Counted from the stretch's first letter, positions 1-8,092 are shown. The stretch: DNA of 43,782 bases from Oscillospiraceae bacterium (GCA_009777515.1 WRLR01000024.1:1-43782); one strand, 5' to 3'. The notes: a model not told the origin generated them from the sequence alone. A program made the numbers and translations.

Positions 1-837
1 AAGCTCCACTTGGAGCTTTTTTACGCTGTTCAGCTTCGCCACAATCGATGGTAGCACATATTTTAGCTCACGGTCGTCTTGGCACTGTATAAGAATGTCG
101 CACCAGTCCGAAAAATATACGTTGTCGGTCTTCATCTTCATCCTGTACAGGGCGTTTTTGACGCTGGCGTCCACAAATCCCGTTTCAGCCAAAAACTCCC
201 TGAACACCTCCCTCAAAGGCGGATCGACGCGGGTGATGTTCTCAATGATCGCGCTTTTTATATCCTCGTTTTGCAAATAAGCGTTCGTCACTATACCCAT
301 GGCCGCCTCCACGGCGTCGTCGGCCTCCTTGGCGTATCGGAGCGACGAGACATGGAAAAATGCATCGGGCAGCCAAAAGAAGCCCACCATTAAAACCATG
401 GACAGATATGGATTTTTAATGAGCGCCCCTGCCACCAGCCCCAGCGCGCCCAACAGTACTTTGAGGCGGAGCAGCCCCTCGACGCCCGCATCAAACGCGC
501 TGTACTTCAAAACAGACGCAAGCTTTAGCTTGTAGCGAGCAAGCGGTTGGTAAAACCGCGTCGGTGTACCCCGCCGCGCGGATGCTCCCCACCGCGTGGA
601 TTCTCCCCGCCGTGCGGATTCTCCCCACCGCGTGGATTCTCCCCGCCGCGTTGCCGCGCCAGCGCTGCCAATCTGCGCGGCAGGGCCAATCTGCGCAGCA
701 GGATGAATCCTGTTTATTGACAATGCTTTCCGCCTGTCGAACAAGCGGTTTTTGCGCAAAACGGTCAGGACGCTCATATTGCACAGAGCCAAAAATGCGG
801 TAAATACCAAAATAAATATCGCGACACGAATAAGCAT
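1..837 (-). CDS. tadB: TadB-like Flp pilus inner-membrane platform protein (type II secretion F family), cut by window edge
   Basis: This is an integral membrane protein of the Tad/Flp pilus assembly platform. The reading frame opens at the ATG complementary to 835-837 and stays open for 279 codons to base 1, so the C-terminus lies outside the window. Visible parts are an N-terminal membrane segment (about residues 3-22), a repeat-rich linker (about 40-85), another hydrophobic segment (about 115-145), then a cytoplasmic T2SSF-like helical domain with a DWCDILIQCQDD stretch typical of clostridial TadB. The linker comes from two sets of 18-bp tandem repeats and reads as PAAQIG and STRWGE/SARRGE hexads, which is not a usual TadB feature. 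It lies 40 bp downstream of tadA on the same strand, so it is probably in the same operon. Assignment rests on family resemblance plus context; TadB versus TadC is decided by position after tadA. Confidence 0.82.
   Translation of the reverse strand, partial: MLIRVAIFILVFTAFLALCNMSVLTVLRKNRLFDRRKALSINRIHPAAQIGPAAQIGSAGAATRRGESTRWGESARRGESTRWGASARRGTPTRFYQPLARYKLKLASVLKYSAFDAGVEGLLRLKVLLGALGLVAGALIKNPYLSMVLMVGFFWLPDAFFHVSSLRYAKEADDAVEAAMGIVTNAYLQNEDIKSAIIENITRVDPPLREVFREFLAETGFVDASVKNALYRMKMKTDNVYFSDWCDILIQCQDDRELKYVLPSIVAKLNSVKKLQVEL
572..702. repeat. Two adjacent 18-bp tandem repeat sets inside tadB
   Basis: Four units of 18 bp run from 572 to 643 (consensus CACCGCGTGGATTCTCCC alternating with CGCCGTGCGGATTCTCCC). 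Two units of a different 18-bp sequence (GCCAATCTGCGCGGCAGG) run from 667 to 702. Both sets keep the tadB frame and encode six-residue repeats. Confidence 0.9.
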
Positions 838-877
838 ATATTATTCTTCTTTCATGCATGCGCCCGCGAGCGTAATG

Positions 878-2362
878 CTAATTGACCTCTCCCTTGTCAA
901 CGGACCAGCCTGGCTCCGAAAATCGCGCAATCTGCGTTATGTCCGCGCCGTGCTCTAAAAGCCTTTCCGAGAGTGTGTGCGAAATCGATCCGGCCCTTGT
1001 GTGGCGGCCCGTCATTTTAACAATCCTGCCGCTGTCCCCGTCCACTTCCCTGCCGTCGACCGTATAGCTAAACAACGTCCGAAATATCACCTTGCCGTTT
1101 GAGTAGTCCTCCGCTTCAATAATCCTCATGCATTTTCTGGAACCGTCGGGCAACTGAACCTTGAACACAATTATGGGGAACGCTTCGATGATAAGTTTTA
1201 GCATCAACCGCTCCGACAGCTTGGTCCCCGACATCATGCACATTGTGAGCATCCTCGTATACGCCGCGAGCGCGGTCGAAGCGTGCAGCGTCGCCAGCAC
1301 GGTATGCCCTGTCCGGCCGGCCTCCTGCGCCGTCATCGCCTCCTCGCCGCGCATCTCGGCGGGGACAAGTATGTCCGGATGGAAACGCAGCGACCGCTTT
1401 AGCAAAGTGTTCGTGTCAATCGTATATTTGTCATCGTCGCTCTTTCGGGTCCTGGTGTGGATGACGCGGTTGTCCACTTTCCCCGACCCGTCCCTGCGGA
1501 CTATGTCGGTGAGCTCGCGAGTGTCCTCTATGGTAAATATGCGCTTGTCGCGCGATATCCTGCTGAGCAGATACGCTATGTCCGAAGTCTTGCCCGAGCC
1601 CGTAGCGCCGGCGAGCGCGATGCTGACGCCGTGGTTCAGGCACAGCTCCATAAAATCGAGCTCGTCGGCTGTCGCCGTATCCAGCGCAATCAGTTCCTCG
1701 CGTGTGAACACTACGTTTTTTTGCTTCCTGATCGAAAACACAGCGCCGCAGTCCTCGTCGACGCATGGCGGTATGATAGCCGATATCCGGACGCCGCGCG
1801 TAATATATGAGTCTGCGGCAGGCCTTTGGCCGTCGAGGATCACGCCCCCGAGCTGCATCATTTTTTTGACAATGTCCTGGCACTGCATGGGCGAGGCAAA
1901 ATGCTTCGGGATTTTTTCCCAGCCGTCTGTTGTGACTATCTCTATGTCGTCCCATGCGTTGCCGTTGATCTCCTCGACGTCGCTGCGGTAGATATATTCG
2001 GTGAGGAAGTCGAAGCCCGCCATGCTGTCATATATGGCGTTCACCAGCTCGGGGAGGCTTTCCATGCCGTTGACGTTAATTTCATATTCCCTGATATAGC
2101 GCGCCACCAGGAACTTTATGTAGTGGGCTGCGGCGGCGTCTTCCAATATTGCGGCGAGCTCCGCCGTGTGCCCGCTGTTCATGACGTCGCGGACCAGCGT
2201 GAGCGCCTCGCGGTATTCGAGGAAATTCCTCCCCGTGTTGACCTCCTCGCCGCCCTCGTGCCTGTTCCGCGCGCGGTCATACATCAACTGCCTAATGTCG
2301 AAATCCGTTCCAATTACTGCATCCATCGCTTCCATCGCTTTCAACTCAATCGCCGCCTCCAT
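878..2362 (-). CDS. tadA: TadA/CpaF-type secretion ATPase of the Tad pilus
   Basis: Hexameric cytoplasmic ATPase that powers assembly of Flp pili, of the GspE/VirB11/CpaF superfamily. The 494-residue product has an N-terminal helical domain (about 1-150) and a CpaF-type ATPase core. Visible motifs are a Walker A GATGSGKTS (about 252-260), an Asp-box segment with IEDTREL (about 278-284), a Walker-B-like ILVPAEMRGEEA (about 331-342) and the His-box segment GHTVLATLHAS (about 352-362). Length is normal for clostridial CpaF proteins. The start overlaps the 3' end of the upstream tadZ by 17 bp, indicating translational coupling; a second in-frame ATG nine codons later is an alternative start. Together with cpaB, tadZ and tadB it forms one minus-strand operon. 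Confidence 0.93.
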   Translation of the reverse strand: MEAAIELKAMEAMDAVIGTDFDIRQLMYDRARNRHEGGEEVNTGRNFLEYREALTLVRDVMNSGHTAELAAILEDAAAAHYIKFLVARYIREYEINVNGMESLPELVNAIYDSMAGFDFLTEYIYRSDVEEINGNAWDDIEIVTTDGWEKIPKHFASPMQCQDIVKKMMQLGGVILDGQRPAADSYITRGVRISAIIPPCVDEDCGAVFSIRKQKNVVFTREELIALDTATADELDFMELCLNHGVSIALAGATGSGKTSDIAYLLSRISRDKRIFTIEDTRELTDIVRRDGSGKVDNRVIHTRTRKSDDDKYTIDTNTLLKRSLRFHPDILVPAEMRGEEAMTAQEAGRTGHTVLATLHASTALAAYTRMLTMCMMSGTKLSERLMLKLIIEAFPIIVFKVQLPDGSRKCMRIIEAEDYSNGKVIFRTLFSYTVDGREVDGDSGRIVKMTGRHTRAGSISHTLSERLLEHGADITQIARFSEPGWSVDKGEVN

Positions 2363-3131
2363 CGGTTTTTACCTGTGCGCCGCCGCTATTTGCCCCGTCC
2401 CCGTCGGCCATGAGCCCATCCGCTAGGGCGCATATCTCGCGCCTGTACCGAGCAGCAGCGCGGCTCTCCCCCCTCGACAGCATAATGGGCAGGGCGCCCC
2501 CGCGCGGCTGCACGATTTCCTTGCAATAGGGCAGGGCGCAATGGCGCCCCTTGACTCCGAATGGGGCGTACAGCGCCGCGTCCGCCGCGTCGCCGCCAAT
2601 GTGGACGACCATCAACTGCTCCATGATCTGAAGGCCCGCTACAATGGAGCCGTACGCCTTGGCGAACACCACAGACTGAACCGATGGGCGGTTTATATAG
2701 ATGATATTATCTGAAAATGTCAGGCTGTACATGGACAGCGGGTCTTCAACAGACTCGTCGCAGTCCATCAGCACTACGGAGAATTGCTTCTTGACGAGGT
2801 TTAGGAAGCGGACAGCCATGTCGACGCGCAGCTTCCTGTAGCCCGCGCAATCGTCCGCGTCCGCAAGCGAGGCGAGGTAAATATTCTTCTCCGATGGGCA
2901 CTGTATGAAATATTCGTTCAGCGTCAGGCTGTCCCCGCCGGACAGGAGGGTGCGCAGGCTCTGCCCCGCCTGTATTTCCATATTGAACAAGTATTGGATG
3001 TCGCTGTAGAAGCGCTTCGCGCCGACCAGCGCGGTTTTATGCCCGCGCTTCGCAAACGCGCATGCGAGGTTAGACGCGACAGTGCTCTTACCGGAGCCGT
3101 TCTTGCCCCATATGGATATCAGTTTGCTCAT
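2346..3131 (-). CDS. tadZ: TadZ/CpaE-like ParA-type ATPase
   Basis: ParA/MinD-fold protein expected to position the Tad pilus machine in the cell. The 261-residue product begins MSKLISIWGKNGSGKST, a deviant Walker A with the Lys of the ParA class (residues about 9-17), followed by a hydrophobic strand ending in MDCDE (Walker-B-like). I chose the ATG at 3129-3131 because TTGGAGCGCAC precedes it at good spacing and the P-loop then sits at the usual distance from the N-terminus; a longer frame from 3167 lacks a clear ribosome site. The usual N-terminal receiver domain of classical CpaE is absent, as in many Firmicutes TadZ proteins. The 3' end overlaps tadA by 17 bp. Confidence 0.82.
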   Translation of the reverse strand: MSKLISIWGKNGSGKSTVASNLACAFAKRGHKTALVGAKRFYSDIQYLFNMEIQAGQSLRTLLSGGDSLTLNEYFIQCPSEKNIYLASLADADDCAGYRKLRVDMAVRFLNLVKKQFSVVLMDCDESVEDPLSMYSLTFSDNIIYINRPSVQSVVFAKAYGSIVAGLQIMEQLMVVHIGGDAADAALYAPFGVKGRHCALPYCKEIVQPRGGALPIMLSRGESRAAARYRREICALADGLMADGDGANSGGAQVKTDGGGD

Positions 3132-3185
3132 GTGCGCTCCAAAATAATCCATAGCCGTTTGATACAATTGGCTGTGAGTGTGATT

Positions 3186-4241
3186 TTAGTCCAGAATGAA
3201 TATGCTATTATCAGTGGTGCGGATGGTTTCCATTCCATTTATACCTACATCTACATTTATACCTACACCGCCAGGCTCCCCCAAGGGCGGCCCATTAGCT
3301 TCCGCCAAAGCAGCCCCGGCGCCATGCTCGGCGCTATGCTCAACACTATACTCCGCGCCATACTCCGCGCCATACTCTGCGCCAAACTCAGCGCCATGAT
3401 CGGCGCCATGCTCGACGCTATCGGCGCCCGGCGAGTGTTGCGCGGTATCATCGTTATCCGGCAAGTGTTGCGCGGAGCCATCTATATCTAGTAAGTGTTG
3501 CGCTGCGGCTGCGGCGCCCAGCAGGTTTTGCGCGTGCTCCCCCCGCCCGCGGAACACGAGGTGTATGGCGCCCGTGTTTTCCGCCTCCACCAGCCGGAGC
3601 GCCTGCGCCTCGCTAACTATAAATACAACGGTCGCAGGTATTGCGGTGTCCCCAGCCGCCCTAATGCGCTCATAGTCCACTTCCCTGTCCGGCTCATAAT
3701 AGATGTCCTCCGCCCTGCTGTTGGTCACTGCTGCGATTTCCAAAAACTGAAGCTCGGGAAACACTTTGACCTCGCCCTTACCGGAGCCCATGCCGCCCTC
3801 GCCGACAAAGACGTATACGGACACCACGTCGCCCGCCTTCAGTTTGCCCGAAAGCCCTGCGGAGACGCCTTTTAGCTGCACGGACACGGCGGCCAAGCCA
3901 AGCTCGCGGGCCTTTTGCACATAGTTGTCCGACAGCTCGTCGATGCTTTTAAATTTATCTGCGGTCAGCATGTCTCCCGGGAACAGATCAGCCGCAGCGT
4001 ACATGCCAATTATCCCCTCTTCGGTCTTCAGTGCCCGCGCGTCCACTCCGTACGCGCCGACCTCCACCCGGCGCAGCATGCCTGCGGCGATGCGCGTCCC
4101 CATCTCTATGCGCCCGGACGCCTGTACCAGCGTTACCGTCTCCTTAGACCGGTCGACGACGTCGAAAAGCTTCCATGTCAGCGCCGCCGAGGCGGCGAGG
4201 CACAAAATCGCCAAAAAAAACTTCTTTTTATAAAACCGCAT
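3186..4241 (-). CDS. cpaB: CpaB/RcpC-like Flp pilus assembly protein with SAF domain and repetitive C-terminal tail
   Basis: Membrane-anchored periplasm-facing component of the Tad system. The 351-residue product has a basic N-terminus and one membrane helix (about 5-24), a SAF-like domain (about 35-95) and an RcpC-like domain (about 105-235, with SVQLKGVSAGLSGKLKAGDVV). After about residue 240 the protein changes to low complexity: three decads starting AQHL/AQHS, then AEYG/AEHG tetrads and a Gly/Pro-rich end. That tail is unusual for the family and corresponds to 30-bp and 12-bp tandem DNA repeats. I chose the ATG at 4239-4241 because GGTGGA precedes it; an ATG 12 bp upstream lacks a ribosome site. 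It is the first gene of the left Tad operon. Confidence 0.8.
   Translation of the reverse strand: MRFYKKKFFLAILCLAASAALTWKLFDVVDRSKETVTLVQASGRIEMGTRIAAGMLRRVEVGAYGVDARALKTEEGIIGMYAAADLFPGDMLTADKFKSIDELSDNYVQKARELGLAAVSVQLKGVSAGLSGKLKAGDVVSVYVFVGEGGMGSGKGEVKVFPELQFLEIAAVTNSRAEDIYYEPDREVDYERIRAAGDTAIPATVVFIVSEAQALRLVEAENTGAIHLVFRGRGEHAQNLLGAAAAAQHLLDIDGSAQHLPDNDDTAQHSPGADSVEHGADHGAEFGAEYGAEYGAEYSVEHSAEHGAGAALAEANGPPLGEPGGVGINVDVGINGMETIRTTDNSIFILD
3326..3421. repeat. 12-bp tandem repeat in the cpaB 3' end
   Basis: About eight diverged 12-bp units (consensus ACTCCGCGCCAT on the plus strand) run head to tail, the central six at 3350-3421 being clearest. On the coding strand they encode AEYG-like tetrads. 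A second family of about 30-bp repeats (GTGTTGCGC cores) lies just beyond at about 3430-3535. Confidence 0.85.
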
Positions 4242-4287
4242 GGATTCCACCATTTATTATAATAAATGTATTTTATTACCTTAATTG

Positions 4288-4316
4288 ATAATATCATATA
4301 TATTTGTCCAGATCAA
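4288..4316 (-). promoter_or_regulatory. Candidate sigma-A promoter for the cpaB-tadZ-tadA-tadB operon
   Basis: On the minus strand TTGATC (complement of 4311-4316) and TATTAT (complement of 4288-4293) are separated by 17 bp. The predicted start point is about 40 bp upstream of the cpaB ATG. The surrounding region is strongly AT-rich. Confidence 0.5.
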
Positions 4317-4503
4317 GCATTATTTTAACAAATTATGGAATTTATTTTCGAAGCCATTTGCATTACAGGCCCCAAAGGCATATATTAAGTAGCGATGGCA
4401 ATATAACGGTGTGGGGCGACGTAGACGTATGAGAAATCCTCTTTTGGGCCGCATAAGACAAAGCGCCAACGCTCTCGGCGAGAGGCTGTACGGCGGGGAG
4501 TGC

Positions 4504-5832
4504 ATGAGTTTTAAACAAATAGTCAACCTTTTATGGCCATTGTTTTTTGACCAGCTATTCCTCCAGGGCATAAACATGCTAAACACCGTGATGATCGCAT
4601 CCTATGGACCCGAAGCCATATCTGCAGTTAGCCTCGTCGGTTCGTTCACGATATTCGTCACCAGCGTGTTCATCGCCATCGCCACCGGCTGCGCGGTCGT
4701 CGTCGCGCAGTACTGCGGCAAGCGGGAGCGGCACAACGCGAGCGACGCCGCGGCGCAGGCGGTGACGTCGACGCTAATCATCACATTGGTAATCAGCGCC
4801 GGCCTCTATATATTCACCGACGTGATTGTCGAGCTGCTGCTGGGGAAGGCGGAGCCTTTAACTAAGGAGTACTCCAGGATACTGCTGAAGGGGAACGTGG
4901 TCTCTTTTCCACTCTTTGGCGTGATGCAGACCGTACTGAGCGCCCTGCGCGGCTCAGGCAACACAAAGGCATCCGTTTTCTTTTCGACGGGCATCAACGC
5001 GCTGTACGTCCTTATTAACATAGTGCTGCTGTACATGCTGCGGTATGGAGTGCAGGGCCTTGTCATATCTATGATAGCGTGCCGCGCGATCTTCGCCGTC
5101 CTGGCCATCCTTTATATGCTGTACCCGAAAAACGAGCTGCGCGCAACGCCGCGCAGCTTCTTCAAAATCAACCTGCGCTTGCAAAAGAGCATTCTGTTCA
5201 TAGCTATCCCGACCGCGATGGAGCAGGTTTTCTTTCACGGCGGGCGCATCGTGACGCAAGTGTTTATCGTCGGCTTCGGCACTATGAGCACGACCGCCAA
5301 CGCCGTGGTCACCACGCTCAACCAACTGTTGATGGTGTCCGGCCAGACGATTTCCATAGCGCTGCTCACCATAGTCGGCCAATGCATCGGCATGGGCAGC
5401 ATCGGCGAGGCAAAACGCTACATCAAACGCGCCACATATACGGGCATAGCCGCCTGCGCATTGACCAGCATAGTATTATTGCCGCTTTTGAATCCGCTGC
5501 TCGCGGTATACAACCTGCCGCCCGAAGCGCACAGCCTCGCGTTCGGCGCGTGCATGATGCTGCTGGTCGGCACCCCGCTGACATGGTGCGTAAGCTTTAT
5601 CACGCCGAGCGGGCTGCGCGCCGGGGGGGACGCGAGGTATTCGACCATCGTGTCTTTAATATGTATGTGGGGGGTGCGTGTCGGCGTCGGGTACATACTG
5701 GGCGTCTTGCTGGGCTTCGGGCTGTATGGCGTGTGGCTCGCCATGTTCTCGGAATGGGCCGTGCGCGGCGTGGTGTTCCAACTGCGGGCGAGCGGCTCGA
5801 ATTGGCACAGCCACAGCGTTATCGAAAACTAG
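4504..5832 (+). CDS. MATE-family multidrug/cation antiporter
   Basis: A 442-residue, very hydrophobic protein with about 12 predicted membrane helices arranged as two related halves, the size and pattern of MATE (NorM/DinF-like) exporters, which expel organic cations in exchange for Na+ or H+. The N-terminal segment LLWPLFFDQLFLQGINMLNT and the AIPTAMEQVFFHGGRIV segment at the start of the second half resemble the paired MATE openings. I chose the ATG at 4504 because GGGGAG precedes it at ideal spacing. The frame stays open upstream to 4411, giving an Arg-rich extension with no membrane role that is probably untranslated leader. It is transcribed divergently from the Tad operon; no regulator is adjacent and substrate cannot be predicted. 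Confidence 0.88.
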   Translation: MSFKQIVNLLWPLFFDQLFLQGINMLNTVMIASYGPEAISAVSLVGSFTIFVTSVFIAIATGCAVVVAQYCGKRERHNASDAAAQAVTSTLIITLVISAGLYIFTDVIVELLLGKAEPLTKEYSRILLKGNVVSFPLFGVMQTVLSALRGSGNTKASVFFSTGINALYVLINIVLLYMLRYGVQGLVISMIACRAIFAVLAILYMLYPKNELRATPRSFFKINLRLQKSILFIAIPTAMEQVFFHGGRIVTQVFIVGFGTMSTTANAVVTTLNQLLMVSGQTISIALLTIVGQCIGMGSIGEAKRYIKRATYTGIAACALTSIVLLPLLNPLLAVYNLPPEAHSLAFGACMMLLVGTPLTWCVSFITPSGLRAGGDARYSTIVSLICMWGVRVGVGYILGVLLGFGLYGVWLAMFSEWAVRGVVFQLRASGSNWHSHSVIEN

Positions 5833-5894
5833 CGGCCACAATCAGCGGCATGTAATTAAAACACACAGAACTGCCCAAAAATACGTCAAATACC

Positions 5895-5933
5895 GGCGAG
5901 CGCAATCGGCGAGCGCAATCGGCGAGCGCAATC
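5895..5933. repeat. 13-bp tandem repeat, three exact copies
   Basis: GGCGAGCGCAATC occurs three times head to tail in the gap between the MATE gene and the convergent DUF6514-like gene. The rest of the gap (5834-5976) shows no gene. Confidence 0.9.
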
Positions 5934-5976
5934 GGCGCCCGGAGCCGACGGCTTGCATCAGGGCGTTTATGCCATT

Positions 5977-6363
5977 TTATGCCATGTACCGCACTGTATA
6001 AATTTCTTCCAATATTTCAAGCAGGCAGCAAGGCGTGACCAGGTTTTCGGCCAGCAACAGCACAATACGCTTCGCGCCTTCGAAATCATGCGTCACGTCC
6101 TCGAAACGCGCCTCTTCAAATGCGTCCAACTCTTCCTTTGTGACCCTAATGCAAAACGGGACAGCCTCGACGGCGCAAGCGGGGTTACCTCTACCGCTAC
6201 CGCCATAGCAACCGCATCCGCCACCGTATAGGCCTTGCGGCGCCCCGTCCAGCTCATCAAGATAATAATCGAGCCTCATGGGCCTTTCCGCGCCGTTGTG
6301 GCGCGCATCGTCCAAACACATATAACTTGTGTCCCTTTGTTCATGCAACAAAGCAGTGATCAT
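5977..6363 (-). CDS. Small DUF6514-like protein of unknown function
   Basis: A 128-residue soluble protein. The C-terminal half (about 68-125) has the pattern of the clostridial DUF6514 group: a segment rich in acidic residues with a Val-Thr-Lys-Glu motif, then a helix, then LLAENLVTPCCLLEILEE near the end, where family members carry a 'N.VTP..L..I..' motif. The middle (about 44-60) is a Gly/Cys-rich stretch (LYGGGCGCYGG) that looks like a low-complexity insertion. The ATG at 6361-6363 is preceded by GGAAAGGG at suitable spacing. No function is known. The family assignment is made from memory of its pattern and is moderate. Confidence 0.6.
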   Translation of the reverse strand: MITALLHEQRDTSYMCLDDARHNGAERPMRLDYYLDELDGAPQGLYGGGCGCYGGSGRGNPACAVEAVPFCIRVTKEELDAFEEARFEDVTHDFEGAKRIVLLLAENLVTPCCLLEILEEIYTVRYMA

Positions 6364-6390
6364 AGCTGTGGCCCTTTCCGAAGCGTATAA

Positions 6391-6490
6391 CGCAACGTTG
6401 AATAATTATGCAACGCTGACTAATTGCGCAACGCTAACCAATCACGTAATGTTGACGCTTTACGCAACGCTGATGTTTTCGCAACGCTGA
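6391..6490. repeat. 18-bp tandem repeat upstream of the DUF6514-like gene
   Basis: Six copies of a CGCAACGCTGA core start at 6391, 6409, 6427, 6445, 6463 and 6480, a strict 18-bp step (17 for the last). The fourth copy is diverged (CGTAATGTTGA). There are no unique spacers, so this is not a CRISPR array. It lies in the probable promoter/leader region of the minus-strand gene at 5977-6363. Confidence 0.88.
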
Positions 6491-6579
6491 TATAATTGGG
6501 TTAATTTTATTTGCTAAAAAATGTTAAATATAGGATAAAACGATATTTTTCTTTTATCAAAAAATAAATAATGATAAAT

Positions 6580-6603
6580 TGACTAATTTCAATCATTTAG
6601 TCA
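6580..6603 (-). terminator. Candidate terminator of the regulator-nucleotidyltransferase operon
   Basis: An inverted repeat TGACTAA / TTAGTCA with a 10-base loop lies about 45 bp past the nucleotidyltransferase stop codon. In the minus-strand direction it is followed by an AT-rich, T-containing stretch. The stem is short and AT-rich, so the call is tentative. The rest of 6491-6648 is AT-rich and holds no gene. Confidence 0.35.
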
Positions 6604-6648
6604 TTAAAAGCTCCATTAGTTCCCAATGATTAGCTTAATGGTAACCTG

Positions 6649-7383
6649 TTAGTAGCTATCATCCTTCCCCTGTGCCGCCGCTCGTTTTAGCTTGGCTCTT
6701 TCAATTATGCCGCTGATGTTTTCCCCTCTGAGCGTGTTCGGATTATCTTGCTCAAATTCAACCAATGTTACTTTTGACAGTTTTTCGCTTTCGCGGCTTT
6801 CGTTATACAGTTTTTCGTAATCCACGTTTGAAAACGCCGTATTCATCAGTACTGTTGACGTTTCGGGAAGTTCAATATCACCGTACAGCATTTCAATCGC
6901 GGCCTCGATCGCGACACGTTCAATCGGTTCTCCGCGCTGTTTGTGTTCAAGGAGAATCCCCGCCACATCAGATAGGTCATTTTTATATTGCCGTCCGCTG
7001 ACCAATTTCATGGCAATGAGATATTCGGCGGAAACCGTTCGAATTTGCAAGACATTTGAATAGGTCTTGTAATAAACCGACACTTCGCTTAGCTTTACGG
7101 AATATGAAGCGGTGCGTTGGAAATGGGCATTAAACCAACCATGCGGCAAATCGTATTTGTCGCCGACATGATTGATAGCGTCTTTCATCGCGGATGAAGC
7201 GTGAATTATCGCGTCGATGTCATATGTCATTTCACGAAAGCCGTAATTGGCAAGCACCGCCGCGCCGCCGATAAGAATAACTTCAGCGGGCATTTTCGTG
7301 CCGCTCAACCGTCTGTACTCTTTCGCCAGTTCTTTTAGGCAGTCGTTAAGGTTTTCGCGGGTAATCGGTTTATCAAAGGACAT
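6649..7383 (-). CDS. Nucleotidyltransferase-fold protein (DUF6036/AbiEii-like), possible toxin
   Basis: A 244-residue protein with the Pol-beta nucleotidyltransferase signature: LIGGAAVLANYGFR then TYDIDAII, giving the Gly-Gly (residues 39-40) and paired metal-binding Asp (55, 57) spaced as in the DUF6036 and AbiEii groups. These enzymes transfer nucleotides to RNA or protein, and several are the toxic half of type IV-like toxin-antitoxin or abortive-infection systems. The C-terminal part is helical and ends in a basic segment. It overlaps the upstream Xre-type gene by 11 bp, so the two are translationally coupled. Base composition is AT-richer than most of the window. Toxicity is inferred from family and context only. 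Confidence 0.75.
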   Translation of the reverse strand: MSFDKPITRENLNDCLKELAKEYRRLSGTKMPAEVILIGGAAVLANYGFREMTYDIDAIIHASSAMKDAINHVGDKYDLPHGWFNAHFQRTASYSVKLSEVSVYYKTYSNVLQIRTVSAEYLIAMKLVSGRQYKNDLSDVAGILLEHKQRGEPIERVAIEAAIEMLYGDIELPETSTVLMNTAFSNVDYEKLYNESRESEKLSKVTLVEFEQDNPNTLRGENISGIIERAKLKRAAAQGKDDSY

Positions 7384-7930
7384 TTCGCACTTCCGCTTCT
7401 ACGATGTTAAATCGCATAAATTCGGGGATTGCTTCGGCGCGGCTGCGTTCTTTCCAAGCATCGCTGCCGGATGCCGCAGATAAAGTCAACACGCCTGCGG
7501 GATAGATTACTTCGGTGAGCTTCGCCCTTCGCAAATCGTTATAATCCAAACATGGCGGCAAGTCGTTTTCGCGGCTGATATAGTCCACCATTGCAAGCAA
7601 ATACAGGCTTTCGGCGTACCATTTTTTATCGTAGAGTTCCCTGATTTTTCCCGACTCGAGCATTTCTATGATGAAATCCAAGTCGCCCATATCTCTAACG
7701 AGATGACAGGTATTGCTTTTGAATGTTTCAAAGGTTGGTCGGTACTCCATAGCGTCAGCAATAAGGCTTTCCATTGTAACATCAAGCGCTTTCGCAAGTT
7801 TGTAAATCGTTTCGCCGGAACAGTTTTCAATCTTCGCCTTGCCGGAGCATATATCTGTCATCGTGGTCTGCGGAATACCTGCTTGATTTGCTACTCTGTA
7901 TCTCGTAACGCCTCTTTGAGCGATTAACAT
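7373..7930 (-). CDS. Xre-type helix-turn-helix protein, probable autoregulator/antitoxin
   Basis: A 185-residue protein with an N-terminal Cro/CI-like helix-turn-helix (about 1-58: TRYRVANQAGIPQTTMTDI, then an IYKLAKALDVTMESLI helix). A C-terminal domain of about 120 residues that I do not recognise follows. The ATG at 7928-7930 begins very close to the first HTH helix; the best Shine-Dalgarno-like sequence (GAGGTGA) is about 18 bp upstream, longer than ideal, and a non-standard ATT codon nearer to it is in frame. The gene is preceded by a near-perfect promoter that contains a palindrome, which suggests self-repression. It is coupled to the nucleotidyltransferase gene, matching the regulator-plus-nucleotidyltransferase layout of AbiE-like pairs. 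Confidence 0.78.
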   Translation of the reverse strand: MLIAQRGVTRYRVANQAGIPQTTMTDICSGKAKIENCSGETIYKLAKALDVTMESLIADAMEYRPTFETFKSNTCHLVRDMGDLDFIIEMLESGKIRELYDKKWYAESLYLLAMVDYISRENDLPPCLDYNDLRRAKLTEVIYPAGVLTLSAASGSDAWKERSRAEAIPEFMRFNIVEAEVRNVL

Positions 7931-7961
7931 GTTAATGTCTATTTTAAATCACCTCACATAA

Positions 7962-7990
7962 ATTATATCGGTCAACCGACATAATGTCAA
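7962..7990 (-). promoter_or_regulatory. Consensus sigma-A promoter with embedded operator palindrome
   Basis: On the minus strand TTGACA (complement of 7985-7990), a 17-bp spacer and TATAAT (complement of 7962-7967) match the sigma-A consensus exactly. The spacer ends in the inverted repeat TCGGT-TG-ACCGA (7968-7979), directly abutting the -10 box. This is where a dimeric repressor would block polymerase, so it is a good candidate operator for the Xre-type protein it drives. Confidence 0.8.
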
Positions 7991-8092
7991 TATGTTCTAA
8001 ATATATTATTCTGATGCGCTATAAAAACCAACAACGCCGCGAAACATTAATAAGACTTAGTAAGACTTTAATAAGACCGGAAAGAAAAAAAC

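Noticed and set aside
1..24. Perfect hairpin AAGCTCCA/TGGAGCTT followed by T's at the left edge, resembling an intrinsic terminator
   Set aside because: On the minus strand it is in-frame coding sequence of tadB matching the family pattern, so it is more likely chance; no plus-strand gene ends there.
491..859. Minus-strand open frame of 122 codons with Arg/Gly repeats
   Set aside because: It overlaps tadB in another frame, and tadB has the membrane segments and family motifs; the open frame is a by-product of the GC-rich 18-bp repeats.
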